The notes below the pieces were generated by a model. It did no database searches, was not told where the DNA came from, and saw only the letters and a program-made list of their open reading frames with translations. A stretch of DNA of 43,700 nucleotides, taken from the IMG/VR virus record IMGVR_UViG_3300035523_000062, positions 1 to 43,700 of that record; one strand, written 5' to 3'. A program made the position numbers and the translations under genes. Positions 24,702-31,638 of the stretch are shown here, piece by piece. The DNA comes from a virus. The stretch's first letter is position 1, and every line of letters starts with the position of its first letter.

Positions 24702-24730
24702 GGGCCCCCTCGCCAGAGACGAGAGAGCCC
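24702..24730 (-). terminator. hairpin at the head of the late operon
   Basis: Two-part stem (GGGC/GCCC and CTCG/CGAG with internal loops) followed on the minus strand by CTTTGCATT. It lies 20 bases upstream of the first late gene and could act as a leader attenuator or a weak terminator. Confidence 0.35.
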
Positions 24731-24930
24731 TATACTGACACCTGCCGCGCCGGTGACCCGTAGCTTGGTTGTGAGTCGTCAAGACCTACTAAAAGTCTAC
24801 CCCCACCCCCCTACAGTCGGCAAGAGTCTGGAGTGTGCCAGTTTGTGGCCGCAGGGTCTGCACCGTTGGCGCTTCCCACGGTCCTGTGATACTGAGGCCC
24901 CGTCAGCCGCCCCAGACACCCTGACTACTA

Positions 24931-24947
24931 TCGTGCGTAACGCACGA
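24931..24947. promoter_or_regulatory. 17-bp perfect palindrome, possible operator
   Basis: TCGTGCGT-A-ACGCACGA, 8-base arms around one base, in the region from which the late operon must be started. Similar to the dyad at 18743-18758. Likely a regulator site, by inference. Confidence 0.45.
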
Positions 24948-25040
24948 CCCGTGGGAGCGACCTGCGGGGCCTCCTGCCGGGCGCACCGCACGCGCCCAAC
25001 ACTCTGTAGTTCCTGGTTCTGCTAGCCGACCTTACCCCTG

Positions 25041-25253
25041 ATGGATCCCAAGTACCTGTACATCGTCCCCGTCGTCACTCCCCGTGGCCTCGTGCAGCTG
25101 CACCTCTACCAGGCGCCCTGTGGCGTCTACGTGCAGGCGGGGCCCGGAGCTAGGTCGAAGCCACGCGCGGACCCGGAGGGCGAGGCGCTGCTGGGCAAGC
25201 ACATCGAGGGATGCGCGGAGTGCCGGCGGCTCATGGAGTGGGAGGAGTTCTGA
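25041..25253 (+). CDS. small hypothetical protein with CxxC-type end
   Basis: 70 residues. Sensible codon use (mostly G/C third positions) and a structured sequence: MDPKYLYIVPVVTPRG, then LHLYQAPCGVYVQAG, and HIEGCAECRRLMEWEEF at the end, where CAEC with a nearby His could bind metal. No ribosome site is seen before the ATG, so the start is uncertain. It faces the minus-strand accessory genes and ends 3 bases before the end of the next gene. Not recognised. Confidence 0.5.
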   Translation: MDPKYLYIVPVVTPRGLVQLHLYQAPCGVYVQAGPGARSKPRADPEGEALLGKHIEGCAECRRLMEWEEF

Positions 25254-25256
25254 GGG

Positions 25257-26036
25257 TCAGGGGACTTCACGATAGAGCACCAGCGGGGTTACCCGCACAC
25301 CATCCACCGGCAGCACCATCGCGCTGAGGGCATCTGCCGCCACCTGTGAAGTGGCGATCAGCGGCCCCTCCAGGGGGAGGTCTGAGGGGGAGGGATGCTC
25401 TACCAGACCGACCAGGTGTACCTCCGAGAGGCCCAGAGACCCATGGCGGAAGTAGTAGGAGGAGATAGGCTCCTCCATTCCGTTATCCTTAACCGTCCCT
25501 ACCAGCGCCGTGCCGTCGTCGCAGCGCAGCAGGAAGCAGGAGGGCATTAGCATGGTTTCCAGCGACTTCTTCAACGCCCGGGCGTTGCGGGACTCGTCGC
25601 TCTCCCGCTTGCCCCGAGGCCGAGTAGAGGGATCCTCCACCGAGAAGCCGAGGCTGCTAGCCGCTATGAGCAACATGGTGCGGTCGATGAAGCCGATAGA
25701 CCCTCGCGCGTGTACCAGGGCGCCATGGGTCGCTCTGTGGGGGTCGTCCTGGACCCGTCCCGACCCCATGAGTTCCGCCAAGACATCGATCACCAGCAGG
25801 TCATGGGGGTCGACGGAATCGCGGACGGAATTGGTCAGCTCGCGGCCGTTGAGCAGGTCGGAAGCGAATACCCCAAGACTGGCTTTGGTGTCAGAGGAAT
25901 GACTCTCTCGGGTGGTGGTGGTCTTCTCGTGGGCGGAGAGACGGCCCCCGAAGAGCTGGGCGTAGTACGAGGCGATACGGTTATGGTCTCGGTACAGTAG
26001 GTCGATTAAGCCGACCGTCCGTGCGTCGTGCTCCAC
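25257..26036 (-). CDS. DUF6414-like protein
   Basis: 259 residues from GTG at 26036, with GGGAGG 7 bases upstream and inside the previous gene, so the 56-base overlap is real translation coupling. The start LIDLLYRDHNRIASYYAQLF followed by a TTTT/ES-rich segment recalls DUF6414 proteins, a family of unknown role found in bacteria and mobile DNA; this match is from memory of the motif. The rest has two mixed alpha/beta parts (DLLVIDVLAELMGSG, MLLIAASSLGFSVED, and GPLIATSQVAADALSAMVLP). As an accessory prophage gene it might protect the lysogen, but no direct evidence exists. Confidence 0.55.
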   Translation of the reverse strand: MEHDARTVGLIDLLYRDHNRIASYYAQLFGGRLSAHEKTTTTRESHSSDTKASLGVFASDLLNGRELTNSVRDSVDPHDLLVIDVLAELMGSGRVQDDPHRATHGALVHARGSIGFIDRTMLLIAASSLGFSVEDPSTRPRGKRESDESRNARALKKSLETMLMPSCFLLRCDDGTALVGTVKDNGMEEPISSYYFRHGSLGLSEVHLVGLVEHPSPSDLPLEGPLIATSQVAADALSAMVLPVDGVRVTPLVLYREVP

Positions 26037-26214
26037 GGGCTATCCTCCCTCGTGCTTCCTCGAAGCGGCGGTCAAACTCCGCCTTCTGCTCGGGGGCACG
26101 AGAGACTTCATCAGCCAGCAGGCGGAAGGCACCTCGCACGACCTCGCCCATCCGCTCCTGGACCTCTTCAGTAATCCCGAAGCGCTCACAGGCCTGCTTC
26201 TGTCGGTCGGTCAT
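25981..26214 (-). CDS. small charged helical protein
   Basis: 77 residues, rich in Arg and Glu (MTDRQKQACERFGITEEVQE, RMGEVVRGAFRLLADEVSRA, FDRRFEEARGRIARGARR). AGGAGG lies 8 bases before the ATG. Its 3' end overlaps the start of the DUF6414-like gene in another frame and carries that gene's ribosome site. Not recognised. The 183 bases upstream (26215-26397) hold only C-rich sequence with no gene. Confidence 0.6.
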   Translation of the reverse strand: MTDRQKQACERFGITEEVQERMGEVVRGAFRLLADEVSRAPEQKAEFDRRFEEARGRIARGARRTDGRLNRPTVPRP

Positions 26215-26397
26215 AGTTCGGTCCTCCTGCTGGCGTGAAGCAACGACACCCCCGTTATACCATGCGCTGACGGTCCGGGATAGCCTCTCAGTGCCGCCGT
26301 CCCCACCACTCCCCCAGCGTCGGCCCTCCCCGCGCCCACTCCAGCAGCCGCCCCCACAGCCGCCACACGCGCCACGCCCCGCCCGCTCCCGCCATGG

Positions 26398-27048
26398 TCA
26401 GCGGTCTCCCACCCGCAGGACGAAGTAGGATGCGCTGGTCTCCGGGAACCCGACCTTGCCGACGGCCTCTGCGGGAACACTGTCTGCGATGTGCCATCCC
26501 AGTTCGCACATAGACTCTCGGATTCCCCGGTCCCTGAGCTTCTGCTGAAGCATGTTGACGGTGTTCCCGAAGCCCTTCTCATTGCCATCAGGGAACTTGC
26601 GCGCCAACCCGTCCAGCATCGCCTGATAGTCCCGCTCTGCGTCCTCCGTGCAGGCGGTGTCCTGCTCGATCACGCAGAGCATGTGAGCCATGCTTGCCGG
26701 CGCTTGGGACGGTTCGGCTGCCGCTGGTATTGCGGAGTTATCTGGCGGGTCTGGTGACTGCAACTCGGGCTTCGCTCCAGGCTGCATTGCCGCCCACACG
26801 AACAGGGACACCAGCAGGAGCAGCACCACGGAAGCCCACACGCCCGTGGTCGGTGTCTGCTTGGGGCGATAGGGTGATCCGGTAGCCGTTCGGTCACTCG
26901 AAGGCAGACGGGAGAGGTCGAACTCTCGTACCGCCCCCTCATCCGGTGGCTCTGGTGACGGCTCCTGGGCTGCCTCCACCGGCGCCTCACGCTTCGCCTT
27001 CTCCTCCAGGTAGATTCGTTCGCGCTCTTCCGGCGTCAGGTCTGGCAT
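26398..27048 (-). CDS. single-pass membrane protein, accessory prophage gene
   Basis: 216 residues. A charged cytoplasmic part begins MPDLTPEERERIYLEEKAKR, a phrase shared by many prophage membrane proteins. One membrane segment follows (about 67-88, VWASVVLLLLVSLFVWAA). The outer part (90-216) holds three cysteines (MLCVIEQDTACTED, ESMCELGW), probably disulfide-linked. It begins 10 bases after the end of the BNR gene. It might alter the lysogen surface or block superinfection; that is inference from topology and place. Confidence 0.65.
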   Translation of the reverse strand: MPDLTPEERERIYLEEKAKREAPVEAAQEPSPEPPDEGAVREFDLSRLPSSDRTATGSPYRPKQTPTTGVWASVVLLLLVSLFVWAAMQPGAKPELQSPDPPDNSAIPAAAEPSQAPASMAHMLCVIEQDTACTEDAERDYQAMLDGLARKFPDGNEKGFGNTVNMLQQKLRDRGIRESMCELGWHIADSVPAEAVGKVGFPETSASYFVLRVGDR

Positions 27049-27058
27049 GGCGTCCCCC

Positions 27059-27916
27059 TCACCCCAGCCCCACCACCAGCCGCAGCAGCCGTATGGCGTC
27101 CTTCACCGTCACCTTGCCGTCCCCGTCTAGGTCCCCCGCGACGGGTGCGGGCGGCGGAGGTGGCGCCGGGAGGGTGTACTCCCACAGGGCGACGCAGTCC
27201 AGGCCCATTCGATTCTCGAACATCTCAGGCTGGAATACGAGGACGCGCCGGGGGTTGTTGGGGTCCGTGGAGAGTTGAGCCGTAGGGGCGAAGGCTGGGC
27301 CAGCCAGCCCCTTCTGCCGCAGCTGCCAACTGATGCCTCCGTCATCGCTGAACTCCGGCACCACCGTCCATGGGCTGGGGGTCCATCCCCAGTCGTATGC
27401 TTGGCGTAGCCTCCATACCTCAGTGCCTGACAACCACGCACCCTTGCGGGTCGTGCGGGTCGGTGTCTGCCACCGTGGCTCTGTCAGCGCCCAGGTGGCT
27501 CCCCCGTCATGGCTGGTAGCGGTTTGGCCTCCCTCTGCCACTGTGCGGAACTGCACACTGTCGCGGTCGCTTGGGTCTACCACCCCTTCCATCGACACGA
27601 GGACGCACCCCACACCCACGGGCAGATCGGCGGGTCGTTTCAGGGCGCTGGCGTCCATCGTTGGCCCCTGGAACTGCCGCCAAGACACTCCAAAGTCATC
27701 CGAACGCAGCAGTCCATAGCCAGGCTCGTTGATGCCTGCCTTGTTCGGGCCAAAGCTGGTGAGCACGTACAGCCGCGTGGGCTTACCTCCTACCGCCAGC
27801 ACGCCCTCGTTGTCCTGCATGGAGGCCAGCAGGCAGGTCCACTCCCCTTCGCCGGCCCACGCGGCCCCGACACTCACCAGCGCCAGCAACCCCCACACCA
27901 CCACCCGCTTGCCCAT
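27059..27916 (-). CDS. secreted Asp-box (BNR) protein with dockerin-like C-terminus
   Basis: 285 residues from ATG at 27916 (GAGGAGG 6 bases upstream). Signal peptide MGKRVVVWGLLALVSVGAAW with cleavage at AWA-G. Three Asp-box motifs (SDDFGVSW near 75, SHDGGATW near 137, SDDGGISW near 192) indicate a small beta-propeller of the sialidase/BNR type, though no catalytic Arg triad can be confirmed. The end is Pro-rich (LPAPPPPPAP) then GDLDGDGKVTVKDAIRLLRL, a single dockerin-like calcium loop and helix of the form common at the ends of secreted proteins in Armatimonadota and Planctomycetota. In a prophage it looks like cargo taken from a host genome. Confidence 0.7.
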   Translation of the reverse strand: MGKRVVVWGLLALVSVGAAWAGEGEWTCLLASMQDNEGVLAVGGKPTRLYVLTSFGPNKAGINEPGYGLLRSDDFGVSWRQFQGPTMDASALKRPADLPVGVGCVLVSMEGVVDPSDRDSVQFRTVAEGGQTATSHDGGATWALTEPRWQTPTRTTRKGAWLSGTEVWRLRQAYDWGWTPSPWTVVPEFSDDGGISWQLRQKGLAGPAFAPTAQLSTDPNNPRRVLVFQPEMFENRMGLDCVALWEYTLPAPPPPPAPVAGDLDGDGKVTVKDAIRLLRLVVGLG

Positions 27917-27993
27917 AGTGAGCCTCCTCACGGGCGCCATTCTGCATCCGTTCGCCATCTCCTCTACACTATCCGGCGATCTCACGGTCCTGT

Positions 27994-28009
27994 ACTTGTG
28001 AGAACAAGT
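27994..28009. promoter_or_regulatory. inverted repeat ACTTGT-N4-ACAAGT, possible operator
   Basis: Perfect 6-base arms about 80 bases upstream of the BNR gene and at the edge of the gene-free region. Its size and place suit a repressor site for the minus-strand accessory operon. Confidence 0.4.
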
Positions 28010-28055
28010 GTTTGGTGTGGCTGGCGCGCGAAAACCACAGAGGTAACAAGGGGTG

Positions 28056-28262
28056 GAAGGTGGAATCACTCCTTGGCAGTGGCCGACCGGCAAGCGACCG
28101 CTGCTCAGATACCGCGCACCTTTGGGCCTCTGGCCCAGGGGGCCTCTGTCGCTGGGTGACCAGCCGGGCCGCGCGCGGACCCGTCTTGCCGGAGCAGGAC
28201 CCCCTGGGCTAGGGGCCTGCTGTTGTTATAGACCGCCGGACAAAACGCCTTCAGCAGCAGGG
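28056..28262 (+). ncRNA. candidate structured RNA
   Basis: A 19-pair uninterrupted stem joins 28124-28142 to 28200-28218. Three of its pairs are G.U when read on the plus strand and would be A.C mismatches on the minus strand, so the fold fits a plus-strand transcript. Inside lies GCTGG-GTGA-CCAGC, a stem capped by a GNRA tetraloop (28151-28164), and a GC-rich hairpin at 28166-28182. Upstream, 28075-28082 pairs with 28098-28105, again with G.U pairs; downstream, 28216-28222 could pair with 28255-28261 (competing with the long stem's last pairs). No known RNA family is recognised. Ends are approximate and no promoter was identified. Confidence 0.45.
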
Positions 28263-28582
28263 GAGGAGTTGGTAGCGGGGGCTCAGAAGAGGACAAGCAA
28301 GAGCTACACCCTCCCCCACCACGGGGAGAGCCAGGGGACGGAGCGGCAAACTCACATCCCCCGGCATACGCGCGGAGACCCAACCAGGGACGGCCATCCC
28401 TAGAGAGGCGTCGGTGCGATGGGCACCTTACTCCAGAGACCTATTCGGCGTCACCCCTCGTTTTCCTCACGTCCCGTAAGTGCCACAAGCAGGCAGCCCC
28501 ACCCGTTTCTCCGCCGGACCTCTCTCGGCGCTCGTTCCAACCCCACCAGCTAGGCCCCACCGCGCCTGTCGTGAGCGTGAAC

Positions 28583-28693
28583 TCCCACAGTTTTGAGTGT
28601 CGGAGTACACGTCACCCCGGTACGCTATCCTGCGGGAGTGTGTTTCACGACAAGCGAGCGCACGGACTCCGGTTGACACTCAAAACTGTGGGA
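28583..28693. repeat. 19-bp inverted repeat pair spaced 73 bp
   Basis: TCCCACAGTTTTGAGTGTC at 28583-28601 and its exact complement at 28675-28693; five more pairs (GGAGT/ACTCC) continue inward after a small offset. A second dyad overlaps the first arm: TGTCGTGA (28567-28574) with TCACGACA (28645-28652), and ACTCCC (28581-28586) with GGGAGT (28634-28639). The two folds exclude each other. The site may be a looping operator pair or an RNA switch ahead of the early promoter. Confidence 0.65.
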
Positions 28694-28722
28694 ATCGGAT
28701 CCAGAAACACCCCAGAAACCGC

Positions 28723-28752
28723 TTGACGCACATTCCACGCATATGGTATATA
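28723..28752 (+). promoter_or_regulatory. sigma70-like early promoter
   Basis: TTGACG at 28723-28728, 18-base spacer, TATATA at 28747-28752, in an unusually AT-rich patch. It points to the early genes starting at 28,899. An imperfect dyad just downstream (GGGTGC-N5-GCACCC within 28759-28783) could be an operator or leader hairpin. Confidence 0.6.
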
Positions 28753-28898
28753 TGGGGTGTAGGGTGCATCGGGCACCCACTACACATGAGCCACGGGGAG
28801 GGACACCGGCTCTGTTCCTCCCCGCGCAACGGGAGCCAGCCATGGTTGTAGCAACACCAGCCCCCAGGTCTAGTGTTCAACGTGACCGAGGGTCAATC

Positions 28899-29123
28899 AT
28901 GCCAAAGCCTCAACGGCGTGCCACTGGCTCAGAGAACCGGAAGCGCTACTCCATGCCCATTTCCAACGGCTACAAGACCGTCGCCGCCATGATCGCCAAG
29001 CTCTACGAGGTGGACGAGGGCGACGTTTACGAGCAAGCCGCGAAGGACTGGGTAGACGCTGAGGCTGCGAAGTTTGGGCTGACGCACCTGCTGCCCAAGG
29101 CTGAGGAGCCGCAAGAGGGGTAA
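28899..29123 (+). CDS. small basic protein at the head of the early region
   Basis: 74 residues from ATG at 28899 (GAGGG upstream). An in-frame ATG at 28842 with GGAG upstream would add 19 residues. MPKPQRRATGSENRKRYSMP is basic; the rest (YKTVAAMIAKLYEVDEGDVY, EQAAKDWVDAEAAKFGLTHL) is helical and could be a small DNA-binding (ribbon-helix-helix-like) regulator. First gene after the promoter at 28723-28752. Not recognised with certainty. Confidence 0.6.
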   Translation: MPKPQRRATGSENRKRYSMPISNGYKTVAAMIAKLYEVDEGDVYEQAAKDWVDAEAAKFGLTHLLPKAEEPQEG

Positions 29124-29207
29124 CTGAGCCCCCAAGAAGAGGAACCCCGGCCGCCGATCATTCTTCCCGGAGCGAGCGACGGCACGGGGCCTGTGGAGGA
29201 CATTCGA

Positions 29208-29432
29208 ATGTCTCCATCCCGTATTGTACCCCAATGTGCCACGTCTAAGCAACCTGACGGACACAAACCTGCACCGGCGTCCAGCCGACGCACCTTCGAC
29301 CTCCTCGGCTGGTTCCTCGTCGCCCTCACCGTCGGCGCGATGGCCTACGGTCTGGTGGGCGCGGCCCTCGACCAGGACGCTCAGATGCTCCGCGCCCAGG
29401 CCGTGGCTCGGCAGAAGGCGGGGCTGCGATGA
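29208..29432 (+). CDS. small single-pass membrane protein
   Basis: 74 residues from ATG at 29208 (GGAGG 8 bases upstream). One membrane span at about 32-52 (LLGWFLVALTVGAMAYGLVG) and a short charged tail (LRAQAVARQKAGLR). Overlaps the next gene by ATGA. Not recognised. Confidence 0.55.
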   Translation: MSPSRIVPQCATSKQPDGHKPAPASSRRTFDLLGWFLVALTVGAMAYGLVGAALDQDAQMLRAQAVARQKAGLR

Positions 29433-29722
29433 TCTGCCTCGCCAGCCCCACCCCCCAGGTCACTCGCAACCAGCAGCTCTGGCGCCGCACGCGAGAGGTC
29501 CTCACCTCTCGCCCCCAGGGCTACCACCAGCGCCTCTTCGCGGAGCGGGCCCGCACGCCCCACACCTGCCGGGACTGCGGCGCCCCCATCCAGCGTGGAG
29601 AGATGTACGGCGGCATCTTCCTGCCCCGCACCACCCTCTACCACTGCCTGGCCTGCTGCCTCACCGAGGACCCGGAGCCTGACGCGCGCCCCTTCGCCGT
29701 CCACCGCGGGGTGGCCCGATGA
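29429..29722 (+). CDS. zinc-ribbon-like protein
   Basis: 97 residues. CRDCGAPIQRGEMYGGIF followed by YHCLACC gives two CxxC pairs 20 residues apart, a likely zinc site. The N-terminus is basic. ATGA overlaps at both ends show coupled translation within the early operon. Such proteins in phages often bind nucleic acid or a host enzyme; no family is identified. Confidence 0.65.
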   Translation: MICLASPTPQVTRNQQLWRRTREVLTSRPQGYHQRLFAERARTPHTCRDCGAPIQRGEMYGGIFLPRTTLYHCLACCLTEDPEPDARPFAVHRGVAR

Positions 29723-29928
29723 GCGACCAGGACATGGCCGAACTGGACAGGGCCATCTGCTCGCTCGGCAGCGCTCTCTACTCCCTCAAACGGGCCCAAG
29801 AGGCCCTCAGCACGGCGGGCGACCTGGACGGTAGCCTCGCAGGTACCGCTGAGGAGGTAGTCGACGACTGCGAGTGGCTGCTCCGCGATTGCCGGAAGGC
29901 TCGGTACGGTACAGGAGGTGCCCGATGA
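29719..29928 (+). CDS. small helical protein
   Basis: 69 residues, acidic helices (MSDQDMAELDRAICSLGSAL, SLKRAQEALSTAGDLDGSLA, EEVVDDCEWLLRDCRKARYG). ATGA overlap with both neighbours. Not recognised. Confidence 0.6.
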   Translation: MSDQDMAELDRAICSLGSALYSLKRAQEALSTAGDLDGSLAGTAEEVVDDCEWLLRDCRKARYGTGGAR

Positions 29929-30194
29929 GCGGCACCGTCCCCTGCCGCGTCTGCGGCGCCGAGTTGGACCCCGAGACCGAGGCCCGCGCCGTCGCCCTCT
30001 ACCCGGAGCGCGCGATGAGCCCGGCCGTCACTCTCTGCAAGGCCTGCTACGAGGAGGAGCCGGTTCGCGTATACGCCGTCGCCGAGGCCGTCAAGGTCCA
30101 CCAGGCCGGCCTGAAGCGCCAGCAGGAGCTGCTGACTCGCACCCGAGCCCGCGCCGGCCACCTGGCCCACGCCAAAAGAGGGGGGCTTCTGTGA
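29925..30194 (+). CDS. zinc-ribbon protein, early operon
   Basis: 89 residues from ATG at 29925. CRVCGAELDPETEARAVALY followed by CKACYEEEPVRVY gives two CxxC pairs, and a helical basic tail follows (RQQELLTRTRARAGHLAHAK). ATGA overlap upstream and TGATG downstream. A second zinc-ribbon protein in the same operon; not further identified. Confidence 0.65.
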   Translation: MSGTVPCRVCGAELDPETEARAVALYPERAMSPAVTLCKACYEEEPVRVYAVAEAVKVHQAGLKRQQELLTRTRARAGHLAHAKRGGLL

Positions 30195-30403
30195 TGGCGA
30201 CCCTTCGCATCCGCCGCAACGCCGCCCGCGCCCTGGGGCAGATCACGCCCCACCTGTACGTGGGCAGCCCCAAGGAGCTCAAGACGAGGGCGTACCTGCT
30301 CTCCCAGGTGCTGGGCCTGCACCCGGCCTGGATAGACCGCTGCTGCACGCGACCGCAGCCCTTCCAACCTGCCGACAAAGCGGCCAGCAAAACCATCCAC
30401 TAG
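30194..30403 (+). CDS. small basic protein
   Basis: 69 residues from ATG at 30194, overlapping the previous stop (TGATG). MATLRIRRNAARALGQITPH, LKTRAYLLSQVLGLHPAWID. No cysteine pairs or clear fold. Followed by a 120-base gap with an operator-like dyad, so it ends the first early operon. Confidence 0.55.
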   Translation: MATLRIRRNAARALGQITPHLYVGSPKELKTRAYLLSQVLGLHPAWIDRCCTRPQPFQPADKAASKTIH

Positions 30404-30458
30404 GGGCACAAGGAGGATCCGGGGTCGGGTAGAACAGTAGGGTGCTAAGCGATCAATA

Positions 30459-30482
30459 GTCTGTTTGCTATTCCGAACAGAC
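30459..30482. promoter_or_regulatory. 24-bp near-perfect dyad upstream of the HTH regulator
   Basis: GTCTGTTTG, 6 bases, CGAACAGAC: nine-base half sites with one mismatch. It lies about 42 bases upstream of the regulator start at 30,525 and is a good candidate for an autoregulatory operator. It does not fit the CTGT-N8-ACAG LexA pattern because the spacing is 12. Confidence 0.5.
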
Positions 30483-30524
30483 AGGGCAGGCCCGATGGAT
30501 GAAAGCTTTGAGGAGGTGGATCCC

Positions 30525-30818
30525 ATGTACCGACTGCTCGTAGAGCGCGGATGGCTGAGGGTGTTGTCCATGCAGGCCGTGGCGCTCTGGAACCACCTGG
30601 CGCAGCTTAGGCGCGCGGAAGCCGAAGCCGGCTACCCCATGCGAGAGCTGGCGCTAGAGTTCGGCGTCGGGCACGTCACCCTCTACGAGCGCCTCCGAGA
30701 GCTGGAGGACAACGGCCTAGTCACGGTCGAGCGCCACGGACGCCGGCACCCACTCCAGATCACCCTCGTGACCAACATTCCCGTGGCGCCGCTTGAGCGC
30801 GTCACTCGGGAGGCTTAG
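30525..30818 (+). CDS. winged-helix DNA-binding regulator
   Basis: 97 residues from ATG at 30525, which has AGGAGG 8 bases upstream; ATG at 30495 is a weaker alternative. MQAVALWNHLAQLRRAEAE, then YPMRELALEFGVGHVTLYER, LRELEDNGLVTVERHGRRHP forms a winged helix with a clear recognition helix and beta wing. It sits between the first small-gene operon and the recombination genes and directly follows an operator-like dyad, so it probably regulates early genes. Confidence 0.7.
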   Translation: MYRLLVERGWLRVLSMQAVALWNHLAQLRRAEAEAGYPMRELALEFGVGHVTLYERLRELEDNGLVTVERHGRRHPLQITLVTNIPVAPLERVTREA

Positions 30819-30820
30819 CC

Positions 30821-31435
30821 ATGAGCGAGTACACCGACCAGCAAGACGAGCAGTTGGAAGAGATAGTGGCCCGGCTCTGGAGCGAGGACCTGGAGACGGC
30901 AGCGCAGGCCTTCGAGGACCATGACCGCCTGGTGGACGGCACCTGCGACCCGCCTTCCCTCGTCGTGGCGGACTCCAATGACGCTGTGCGGATCCTGCGC
31001 CGCATGTCCGGCCTGCGACAGGCCCTCGACGCCCTGTCGGCCCCCTTCACCGAGGAGATCCGGCGGCTGCAGGAGCGCCAGGAAGAGGTCACCCGCACCT
31101 ACCGCCAGATGCTGAACTGGCTCGACGCCGCCTCCAAGGAGCCGCTGAGGACCTTCGCCCTCGCGAACCTGCCGGACGGACGCAAGAGCCTGCCCCTGCC
31201 CTACGGCACGCTGAAGCTCCGGCAGGCGCCCGCCAAGCTGGACGTGACCGACCCGGAGGCCTTCTGCGAGTGGGCCCGCGCCCAGGGCTACGGCGACGAG
31301 TTGATCCGCACCAAGGAGGAGCCCAACAAGCGCGCCCTGGCGTCCTGGTTCAAGGGCGCGGAGGGCGAGGTCCCGGAGGGCACGGTCTTCGTCCCGGAGC
31401 ACACCGACTTCTCGGTAGAGCTGAGGAGGGAGTGA
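30821..31435 (+). CDS. Gp157/Gam-like protein, recombination module
   Basis: 204 residues. N-terminal acidic coiled coil (1-105), then SLPLPYGTLKLRQAPAKLDV and KEEPNKRALASWFKGAEGEV, a beta-hairpin plus helix pattern seen in the siphovirus Gp157 and Mu Gam-like groups. Such proteins bind DNA ends and protect them from host nucleases. It is next to a RecT gene, which agrees with a recombination role. ATG 2 bases after the regulator stop; TGATG overlap downstream. Confidence 0.65.
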   Translation: MSEYTDQQDEQLEEIVARLWSEDLETAAQAFEDHDRLVDGTCDPPSLVVADSNDAVRILRRMSGLRQALDALSAPFTEEIRRLQERQEEVTRTYRQMLNWLDAASKEPLRTFALANLPDGRKSLPLPYGTLKLRQAPAKLDVTDPEAFCEWARAQGYGDELIRTKEEPNKRALASWFKGAEGEVPEGTVFVPEHTDFSVELRRE

Positions 31436-31638
31436 TGGGGACCTTTCTGCTGGAGGAAGTGCTGCCCCTGGTCGGGGTGGTGGTTGTGCTGAAGACCCTG
31501 GAGCTGCGGTTCCGGCCTCGCGTGCCGAGCCTGAAGACCTGGGACCCGAAGGCGCTGGACCGACTGGCGCGAGACGTGATGTACAGCGAGGCCGAGGAGC
31601 TGGTTGAGCGCGCCTTCGCGGAGGAGGAGATACGCTGA
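31435..31638 (+). CDS. small protein with N-terminal membrane segment
   Basis: 67 residues from ATG at 31435 (GAGGAGGGA 5 bases upstream). Hydrophobic start MGTFLLEEVLPLVGVVVVL then LARDVMYSEAEELVERAFA, acidic. TGATG overlap on both sides. Not recognised. Confidence 0.55.
   Translation: MGTFLLEEVLPLVGVVVVLKTLELRFRPRVPSLKTWDPKALDRLARDVMYSEAEELVERAFAEEEIR

Larger units (their letters stand above)
24683..25040. other. divergent intergenic region between late operon and plus-strand gene
   Basis: 358 bases without a convincing gene. It holds the hairpin at 24702-24730 and the palindrome at 24931-24947. The promoter of the late operon should lie here, but no good -35/-10 pair could be seen; a phage-encoded activator or other sigma factor may be used. 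Confidence 0.5.
27917..28898. other. gene-free regulatory/RNA region between accessory and early genes
   Basis: About 980 bases. Several open frames exist on both strands but all have poor composition and no ribosome sites. The region holds an inverted repeat at 27994-28009, a strongly structured stretch at 28056-28262, overlapping inverted repeats at 28567-28693 and a promoter at 28723-28752. It probably carries the switch between accessory and early transcription and at least one RNA. Confidence 0.6.

Noticed and set aside
28053-28403. 116-residue plus-strand frame in the gene-free region
   Set aside because: No ribosome site, Pro/Arg/Gly-rich low-quality composition and overlap with strong RNA stems. 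Frames at 28105-28383 and 28467-28679 on the minus strand fail for the same reasons.
28583-28693. Small transposon (MITE) with terminal inverted repeats
   Set aside because: The arms are perfect, but no target-site duplication flanks them, no second copy occurs in the window, and the inner sequence takes part in another dyad.
30459-30482. LexA/SOS box
   Set aside because: The half sites include CTGT and ACAG, but the spacing is 12 rather than 8 bases, and the Gram-positive-type box order is reversed.
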